A stretch of DNA of 7,026 nucleotides, from positions 3,820 to 10,845 of the forward strand of contig PBKH01000057.1 in the NCBI GenBank assembly GCA_002721375.1. The letters are read 5' to 3'. The DNA is from Verrucomicrobiales bacterium. Its GTDB lineage: Bacteria > Verrucomicrobiota > Verrucomicrobiia > Limisphaerales > UBA1096. Every line of letters begins with the position of its first letter. Positions within the stretch are counted from its first letter, which is position 1. The position numbers were made by a program, and so were the translations under genes. The notes under the pieces were generated by a model that was given only the letters and a program-made list of their open reading frames with translations, ran no database searches and was not told where the DNA came from. Below are positions 1-5,126 of this stretch, one piece after another.

Positions 1-1763
1 CCAGCAAAAACATAACCATTTCCAATATAAGGCTTGAAATTTGTCGAACGAGACCAATTGCCGACCAGGCTTGCTTGAGTGTCGTCTAATACAATACCAC
101 TTAAGGACTTTGGACCAATGGATGAAGGTGATAATATTTTTGTAAGATTTCGAGATGCTTCCGGTAAATCAAGAACCTGCTTCTGAGCTAAAAGTCTTTC
201 GCGCAGCATCTCGTACTCGAGTTCCTGAACAGCTACGTTTTCTTTCGCTGCCAACGCTGCAGCTACACCGGCACCCTGCCCGATGACCATCCAGGCGCCC
301 TCGATTCTAAGCGATGAGATTCCAACATGGGTGCACGACAAAGCAACAGGTACCAGCAGATTGTCACACTGCATACGCTTCGGCAGAATAGCCCGGTAAG
401 GCACATGGTAGGCATAACCTTGCCTCAGTTCCTTGTCTCGCACCGGAAAGATTGTCCCCTCATTTATTACACCACCGCCCTTGAGTGCCACGCGCTGAAC
501 GTCGTGCGAATCAATCGGAAAAGATGAAATGGCAATGGGATCGCTTTTGGTTGGGTCTTCAAGAATATCCTTTTGACTGATGACATGAATACCTTTCATT
601 CTCCGCGACTCTCGAACATAGAGCGAAGGAGAAAAATGGCCGTAGCCGGCAAACTCGTCTTTGCTCAGGCCCAACTTTGCATATCGAGTGCGGGTCAAAA
701 CCGGTACTGACGGATCAGTACACAGGAATTGAATGAATTCGAGCGTGAACTGTTTGTGCTCTTCCCAAATCTTCTTTCGGTCCTCTTCATTCGCCGAGTG
801 CCAGTGATTGCCACCACCGACCAAACCAATAGAAAATTGTCCTCCGATCGAATTATTGCCATCAAGCTTTCTGCCGGGTAAAGGGTACAGGTCGAAGCCG
901 ACACGTTTTTCTCCCGCCTTTAGAGCGCGACGGACAATCTCAAACCGATCAGAATCGTAGTTCTTTGGCTTCGGTATCGGCACCAGATTGTCAGTGTCTG
1001 TCGTGAGACAAAGCCTAAAACTGTATGTCATGATGTTTCTGTCGCCTGCCTCGGCTGGACCAGCATGATCAGTCGTAAGCAGCGGCAAAAGTTTGCCGTT
1101 CTCATCGAACCCGCTGATTTTCATCTTCTGCTTTGGATACTGTTTGCCAGCCAATGACTCTTCATATTCGCCTCGCCCCTCGCGACCAATCGTCCAATCG
1201 ACTCCCGATGCTGCCATTAAGTCACCTTCGTATGTGGCATCAATGAAAACTCTGGCTGTGAATGTACCGTTCTTTGTGACAACCGAAGTGATCCTAGGCC
1301 CGTCTTTTGTAATCGATTTAAGATAACGTTCTGTCAACACCTTTACCCCGGCTTCGTTAAGCATCTGTATAGTCACACGCATTGCAACATGAGGCTCAAA
1401 AGTCCATCTTGATTGATCTTTTTTTGCAGGGTTGTAAGGTGCCTTTAGTCCGCGATCCGTATAGTCCCTAACTACTCGTCGGTGCCATTCATCAAAAATC
1501 CCCATCAGAGTCTCACGAACCATCTGATTTGAATCACAATGACTCAACCCGCCTGTGATCATTCCCCCAACATGCCTTGTCGGTTCGAGAAGGATTACCG
1601 AAGAACCTTCGCGTGCCGCTGCAATCGCAGCACAAAAACCTCCTGGCGTAGAGCCGTAGACAACGACATCAGCTGCCGTAGTATGGGCTTCGCGTACGCT
1701 GAAACACAAAAGCATTACTAACACAACTGTATGAACAGACCTGTCGATCCAATTCTTATTCAT
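1..1763 (-). CDS. Secreted FAD-dependent oxidoreductase (PF12831 type) entering a golvesin-like C-terminal domain; 3' end beyond window
   Basis: Reading the minus strand from the ATG at 1763 gives 587 residues with no stop before the window edge, so the C-terminus is missing. Residues 1-30 look like a Sec signal peptide (hydrophobic stretch about 12-22). A Rossmann-type FAD site follows at 32-60, DVVVYGSTPGG then a helix and VILLEP, where GSTPGG stands in for GxGxxG, as is usual in this family. Family blocks I recognise are FIDATYEGDLMAASG (173-187), SFRLCLTTDTDN (248-259), LYVRESRRM (381-389), YHVPYRAILPKR (452-463) and a C-terminal FAD-contact-like segment SSLRIEGAWMVIGQGAG (483-499). From about 555 the pattern VLDDTQASLVGNW...STNFKPYIGNGY matches the start of the golvesin/Xly CBD-like domain found on secreted PVC-group enzymes. 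The substrate is unknown; a sugar or polysaccharide-derived alcohol is an inference. A ribosome site AGGAAG lies 5 bases upstream. It is the last gene visible in the run, 28 bases after the DUF3472 gene. Confidence 0.9.
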   Translation of the reverse strand, partial: MNKNWIDRSVHTVVLVMLLCFSVREAHTTAADVVVYGSTPGGFCAAIAAAREGSSVILLEPTRHVGGMITGGLSHCDSNQMVRETLMGIFDEWHRRVVRDYTDRGLKAPYNPAKKDQSRWTFEPHVAMRVTIQMLNEAGVKVLTERYLKSITKDGPRITSVVTKNGTFTARVFIDATYEGDLMAASGVDWTIGREGRGEYEESLAGKQYPKQKMKISGFDENGKLLPLLTTDHAGPAEAGDRNIMTYSFRLCLTTDTDNLVPIPKPKNYDSDRFEIVRRALKAGEKRVGFDLYPLPGRKLDGNNSIGGQFSIGLVGGGNHWHSANEEDRKKIWEEHKQFTLEFIQFLCTDPSVPVLTRTRYAKLGLSKDEFAGYGHFSPSLYVRESRRMKGIHVISQKDILEDPTKSDPIAISSFPIDSHDVQRVALKGGGVINEGTIFPVRDKELRQGYAYHVPYRAILPKRMQCDNLLVPVALSCTHVGISSLRIEGAWMVIGQGAGVAAALAAKENVAVQELEYEMLRERLLAQKQVLDLPEASRNLTKILSPSSIGPKSLSGIVLDDTQASLVGNWSRSTNFKPYIGNGYVFA

Positions 1764-1768
1764 GATTG

Positions 1769-1774
1769 CTTCCT
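1769..1774 (-). promoter_or_regulatory. Ribosome binding site of the FAD oxidoreductase gene
   Basis: The minus strand reads AGGAAG followed by five bases and then ATG at 1763. It lies in the 28-base gap after the DUF3472 stop codon. It supports 1763 as the start, which also places a signal peptide directly at the N-terminus. No terminator-like hairpin is seen in this gap, so read-through from the gene upstream is expected. Confidence 0.7.
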
Positions 1775-1791
1775 AAAAGCAGATGCAAATT

Positions 1792-2979
1792 TTACTTTTT
1801 TGGTTTGCGCACTTTTCCCACAGCGGCAGCGGTTGTCCGATCAATCTTGATCGACATTTTTTTTGACTCGTTTCCAAGAATATCAGAGCATTTGATCTCA
1901 ACCCAGAGCGAGCCTCCGTTTTCAATTTCTGGCAGAATCATTTCAGCGAAACGGCCATGTGGTTTAACTTCTGAATGCGCAGCAATCACGCGAACTATAT
2001 CCTCCATTTTCTGCTCTAGCACCTTCAATCTGAATTGAAATGGAGGTAGCGACCGTTCGTCAACCTCCCACGTTACGCTCAATTTACGATCGACCATAAG
2101 TGCTTCAGCCTTGAGCAACCGGAGTCGTTCATAAGGCGGCTTGGCCTCAGTTCGAGTAACTTCGTGTCGTGATGGATTATTCACGCTTGGCTTCGTGGAC
2201 TTTCCACCCGCCGTCATGAAATAGAACAAACCAGTTTCATCCTTGGCCACACCACCATCCCAGTTGGTTTTAAAGTTGAATGATCGTTTACCCGGTTCCA
2301 AATCCCAGTAGTTGACTGAGTAGCGACCGGATTGGAAGGGATACCATTCACCATCCGTCTTTCGCTTCCATCCACCTCTCAAATTTGCAGTCCTAAGGTT
2401 CTTACCGGTCTCAAGCCAGTCTTCTATAAATGCATCCGTGCCTCCCTGAAAATAAGCGTTCTTCGCCGCAACATCCATCGTCACCAGATGAGTCCAGCGC
2501 TTGGTTTTTCCTGACCTCGCCCAAAATCCGTAATAGGTATGATCCCGAACAGCCCAGCTTCTTGAAACAAGCGTGTACCAAGTGTTAGGTTCCCAGCCTA
2601 ACTCGAAGTTCCATGATTTCAAGCCAGTACCTTCTCCTCCGAATTCTTCGGTGAGTGTTCCGGGCCCAGTATACACCGCCCTAATCGGAGCCTTGTGAGC
2701 CTTGTGATCCCAAATCGAAAAAATAAAATTATTGGCACGCGGATGTACTTGTATGCCGGCATAGCCCGAGGCGTCACCCCGCCAACCGAGTGTCTCGTAA
2801 TACGTATACATGGCCACTCCGTCTTCCGGCACACGGACCTCATTGACTAAAATGTCCCCTTCAAAATTGTCGTCAAAGACAATATGAGAGGAAGGTGCAG
2901 CGTTTTGCCCGACTCCAACAACGGCAACGAATAAGAAGCATGCCAAAAATAGATTCAAGTTCATGCTACCCTGTTTCAT
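1792..2979 (-). CDS. Secreted DUF3472 domain protein with C-terminal beta-sandwich-like region
   Basis: 395 residues. A hydrophobic segment at 7-24 (LFLACFLFVAVVGVG) indicates a Sec signal peptide. The core at about 56-255 fits DUF3472 (PF11958): YYETLGWRGDASGYAGIQVHP (in part), NNFIFSIWDHK (83-93), ELGWEPNTWYTLVSRSW (126-142), a Trp/Tyr-rich stretch, and YFQGGTDAFIEDW (176-188). This domain has no assigned biochemical activity that I know of and occurs in secreted proteins, often near carbohydrate-related genes. Residues about 285-380 alternate hydrophobic and polar residues in short strands (LSVTWEVDERSLPPFQFRL, SLWVEIKCSDILGN) like an Ig/Fn3-type sandwich. The tail is basic (KVRKPKK). The start is uncertain. 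The ATG at 2979 has no good ribosome site but supplies Lys2 for the signal n-region. The ATG at 2964 lies 4 bases after an AGGG, directly after the PhyH stop, and would give 390 residues. A surface or periplasmic glycan-related role is inferred. Confidence 0.85.
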   Translation of the reverse strand: MKQGSMNLNLFLACFLFVAVVGVGQNAAPSSHIVFDDNFEGDILVNEVRVPEDGVAMYTYYETLGWRGDASGYAGIQVHPRANNFIFSIWDHKAHKAPIRAVYTGPGTLTEEFGGEGTGLKSWNFELGWEPNTWYTLVSRSWAVRDHTYYGFWARSGKTKRWTHLVTMDVAAKNAYFQGGTDAFIEDWLETGKNLRTANLRGGWKRKTDGEWYPFQSGRYSVNYWDLEPGKRSFNFKTNWDGGVAKDETGLFYFMTAGGKSTKPSVNNPSRHEVTRTEAKPPYERLRLLKAEALMVDRKLSVTWEVDERSLPPFQFRLKVLEQKMEDIVRVIAAHSEVKPHGRFAEMILPEIENGGSLWVEIKCSDILGNESKKMSIKIDRTTAAAVGKVRKPKK

Positions 2980-3817
2980 TATCTAAGAAGAACTCACGCT
3001 CATAGCATGCAATCTCAGGAAATGAGGTTGCGCCTCGTAGCAATGGCCCAAGTCTCGGCCGATGATCATTATAAACCTCAACTGCATCGGCATCCGCATA
3101 GCGTAAGAAAAGGATACGCCGATCGCGGCTCGATGACAAATTCCCCTCTGACCGATGAAGCAAATGGCAATGCAACACGACGACATCTCCAGCTTTCAGC
3201 GGAACGGGGATCGCATCCGATTCGCGATCCACATTCACGCTCAAATCCAGCCCTGCCTCCTTGGCCTTCGTCGACAGCCTTTGAGTAACATCAATTTGAC
3301 CCGCTTGATGTGATCCGGGAAGCACCCAAAGGCAACCATTCTCTATGTCGGCATCATCCAGCGCCGTCAAAGTCGTAATCGCTGTCGCAGGACTCAGGTG
3401 GCCATAGCCGTTATCTTGGTGCCAACCAAAAGGCTTGTTGTTGCCACAAAGTTTGAAGGTCAACTGTGACGTTGCGCCTTTGACGTTTGGTCCAACCAAC
3501 TGCACCGCCACATCAACCAATGGACCTTGAAAATAATAGTCACAAACCAGTCGTGAACGATGATGAATATCCGGCAAAAGTGAGTTTTGCAACCAAGTAG
3601 CATCAGGGTCAAATCCTCCTTTTTCAGAAAGCCAAGCGCGCATGCATTCGTCGGTGAGTTTGGCTAAACGGTCGCCACACAACACCTCACTCAGAACTGT
3701 ATATCCCTCCTCGGCAAACTGATTTTTTTGTTGCTCCGATAAATTCAAATCCCAATTATGGTTTGCCGAACCTACCGCACAAATGGAATACGATTGCACG
3801 ACATCATCATCTTGCAA
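2966..3817 (-). CDS. Phytanoyl-CoA dioxygenase (PhyH) family Fe(II)/2-oxoglutarate-dependent oxygenase
   Basis: 283 residues, a normal length for PhyH (PF05721). A family-typical N-terminal helix is at 25-45 (LNLSEQQKNQFAEEGYTVLSEVL). The iron site is visible: HxD at His133/Asp135 in GWHQDNGYGHL, and the distal His221 in LLHRSEGNLS. Arg231, Arg233 or Arg234 is placed to bind the 2-oxoglutarate carboxylate. Between them lies the conserved block IENGCLWVLPGSH (158-170). Such enzymes hydroxylate a small molecule or lipid-like substrate with O2 and 2-oxoglutarate; the substrate here is unknown, and no ectoine or lipid genes are nearby. No signal peptide is present, so it is probably cytoplasmic, unlike its neighbours. 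The start is TTG at 3817, with GGAAAG 6 bases upstream. No in-frame ATG occurs before residue 59, where it would remove the N-terminal helix. A GTG at 3799 is the only other early option. The 3' end abuts the DUF3472 gene. Confidence 0.92.
   Translation of the reverse strand: MQDDDVVQSYSICAVGSANHNWDLNLSEQQKNQFAEEGYTVLSEVLCGDRLAKLTDECMRAWLSEKGGFDPDATWLQNSLLPDIHHRSRLVCDYYFQGPLVDVAVQLVGPNVKGATSQLTFKLCGNNKPFGWHQDNGYGHLSPATAITTLTALDDADIENGCLWVLPGSHQAGQIDVTQRLSTKAKEAGLDLSVNVDRESDAIPVPLKAGDVVVLHCHLLHRSEGNLSSSRDRRILFLRYADADAVEVYNDHRPRLGPLLRGATSFPEIACYEREFFLDNETG
2969..2972 (-). promoter_or_regulatory. Weak ribosome binding site favouring the inner start (2964) of the DUF3472 gene
   Basis: AGGG on the minus strand, 4 bases before the ATG at 2964. 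It sits inside the last codons of the PhyH gene and downstream of the alternative ATG at 2979, so it can only serve the inner start. The arrangement (PhyH TAG stop, one base, ATG) suggests translational coupling between the two genes, but the match is short. Confidence 0.35.
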
Positions 3818-3893
3818 TCATGACTTTCCAAAAAACATTAACTAAAATAGATCCTTCCTGACCACACTCTATAGTGATTAAAATTAGAATGCA
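3818..3893. other. 76-base intergenic gap, the only candidate site for an internal promoter
   Basis: This is the longest non-coding stretch in the window, between the DUF1552 stop and the PhyH start. It is AT-rich. On the minus strand it contains TATTTTAGTTAAT (3837-3849), which could hold a -10-like element, but I see no convincing -35 partner at the right distance. The 4-bp inverted repeat cact/agtg at 3865-3876 is too weak for a terminator. It also carries the PhyH ribosome site. Read-through from the DUF1552 gene is therefore the default assumption; an internal promoter is possible but unproven. Confidence 0.3.
3824..3829 (-). promoter_or_regulatory. Ribosome binding site deciding the TTG start of the PhyH gene
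   Basis: GGAAAG on the minus strand, 6 bases before TTG at 3817. An out-of-frame ATG at 3821 lies only 2 bases from this site and opens a four-codon frame (Met-Ile-Ala-Arg, stop TGA at 3807-3809). Spacing and reading frame both favour the TTG. Confidence 0.5.
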
Positions 3894-5126
3894 TCACCCA
3901 TTCAACAACCCCATGTCCTCGACGCTGCTACCGAAACTGCCAGCATTGACGTTATGCTTATGGAGCAACTCAAGGTATAGATTGCACAATGGGGTAGCCT
4001 TTTCGAGAACAACGTGAGCTTGATGCCGGTAGCCGCCGCCGGCGACGATCATAGGAAGATTGTTACAGGTGTGATTCGAGGAATCGCCAAAATTGCTACC
4101 CATCACCACGGTAGTATGATCAAGCAGAGTTCCTTTACCTTCCTTGATTTGATCCATTTCAGAAAGAAATCGATTGAAGTGCTTAAGGGTATCAATCTCG
4201 ATAAGGCTGAGTCGTGAGATCTTATCAGGATTGCCAGCATGATGCGAAAGCGAATGCCATCCACCGATGGCACCAGGCACCTTGATGGCACCGTAGATCC
4301 AGTCCATGGATAAAGTGATCACGCGTGTGGAGTCGGTTTGAAAGGCCAACTTCGCCAACTCAAAAAGATTGTGTATCTTGGCGGAAAAAGGAAATTCCGC
4401 ATCGTGGCTCAGGATATTGGCTGCTTTCGGCTTCTTGGCATTCAGCCAAAACTGTTCATGCTCCAGCTGGGTTTCCAGTTCAGCGATTACCTTTTGATAG
4501 CTTTCCAGTTTACCACGATCCGAGCCATGCTTACGTAACTGCGTCAGATCACGCTGCAAGTTCTTGAGGATGTTTTGTTCATTGTAGAGTCGTTGTTTAG
4601 TGGCCTGCAATTCCTCGTCCTTGAATAGCAGATCAAAAATCTTAGACTCATCATGCATCGGCGGAATGGCAGCGCCTCGATCGTTCCACGAGCAACCCCA
4701 ACCACGGTCATAGATACTGAAGTTCAGGAACGGAAAACGCGTATCACCGCCCATGTTGCGGGCAAGCACCTGGTCCAGAGAAATGCCATTCACAAAACTG
4801 GATGACTCCGGCCTGGGTGTGCCGGTAAGAAAAGATTTTTCCGAGTCGTGATTACTCGTCTCCATGCCGGGATGAAAAAGATTTTGGAAAACCGTCATCT
4901 TCCCCATCGTTTTCATCCCCTTCAAATAATCAGAAGTAGCCAGTTCACCACGTTTCTTCGGGAAGAAATAAGGTTCATAAAAGCCCAGGCAGCTGTTAAT
5001 GAAAATGATCCGCTTTGGTGGAGTATTTGTCCTGCCCTTCGCCTCAGCACGCTGATTCATCGACTGCAGAGCCAGCGGCATCGCTACGCCCATTTTCAGA
5101 AAATCTTTTCTGCTGATCCTGATCAT
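3894..5126 (-). CDS. DUF1552 (HXXSHH motif) family protein, probably exported
   Basis: 410 residues, a usual length for DUF1552 (PF07586). The naming motif HSLSHH is at 291-296 in GGWHSLSHHAGNPDK. Other family blocks are PPKRIIFINSCLGFY (36-50), DHDSE-like SNHDSEKSFLTG (91-102), and DHTTVVMGSNFGDSSNH (336-352) followed by NLPMIVAGGG (356-365). A charged helical stretch at about 168-232 is probably coiled coil and typical of the family. The N-terminus MIRISRKDFLKMGVAMPLALQSM (in part) resembles a Tat signal with Arg-Lys in place of the twin arginine, followed by a short hydrophobic region and an AEA-type cleavage site near 27-29. The start at 5126 is chosen because it makes an ATGA overlap with the upstream stop, has AGGGAG 7 bases upstream, and puts the signal at the N-terminus. 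A longer frame from 5186 would bury it. Biochemical function is unknown; the family regularly pairs with DUF1592-type cytochromes in planctomycetes and verrucomicrobia, as it does here. Confidence 0.93.
   Translation of the reverse strand: MIRISRKDFLKMGVAMPLALQSMNQRAEAKGRTNTPPKRIIFINSCLGFYEPYFFPKKRGELATSDYLKGMKTMGKMTVFQNLFHPGMETSNHDSEKSFLTGTPRPESSSFVNGISLDQVLARNMGGDTRFPFLNFSIYDRGWGCSWNDRGAAIPPMHDESKIFDLLFKDEELQATKQRLYNEQNILKNLQRDLTQLRKHGSDRGKLESYQKVIAELETQLEHEQFWLNAKKPKAANILSHDAEFPFSAKIHNLFELAKLAFQTDSTRVITLSMDWIYGAIKVPGAIGGWHSLSHHAGNPDKISRLSLIEIDTLKHFNRFLSEMDQIKEGKGTLLDHTTVVMGSNFGDSSNHTCNNLPMIVAGGGYRHQAHVVLEKATPLCNLYLELLHKHNVNAGSFGSSVEDMGLLNG

Noticed and set aside
1766..2038. Plus-strand 90-residue frame
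   Set aside because: Antisense to the DUF3472 gene; composition and position are explained by its codons and no family features are visible.
3007..3288. Plus-strand 93-residue frame
   Set aside because: It lies wholly antisense to the PhyH gene, opposite its conserved catalytic half, and has no recognisable domain. It is a shadow of that gene.
3865..3876. Inverted repeat cact-ctat-agtg as a terminator
   Set aside because: Only four base pairs, AT-containing, and no U-run follows on the minus strand.
4430..4622. Coiled-coil stretch in the DUF1552 protein as a novel insertion
   Set aside because: A charged helical region at this position is normal for the family.
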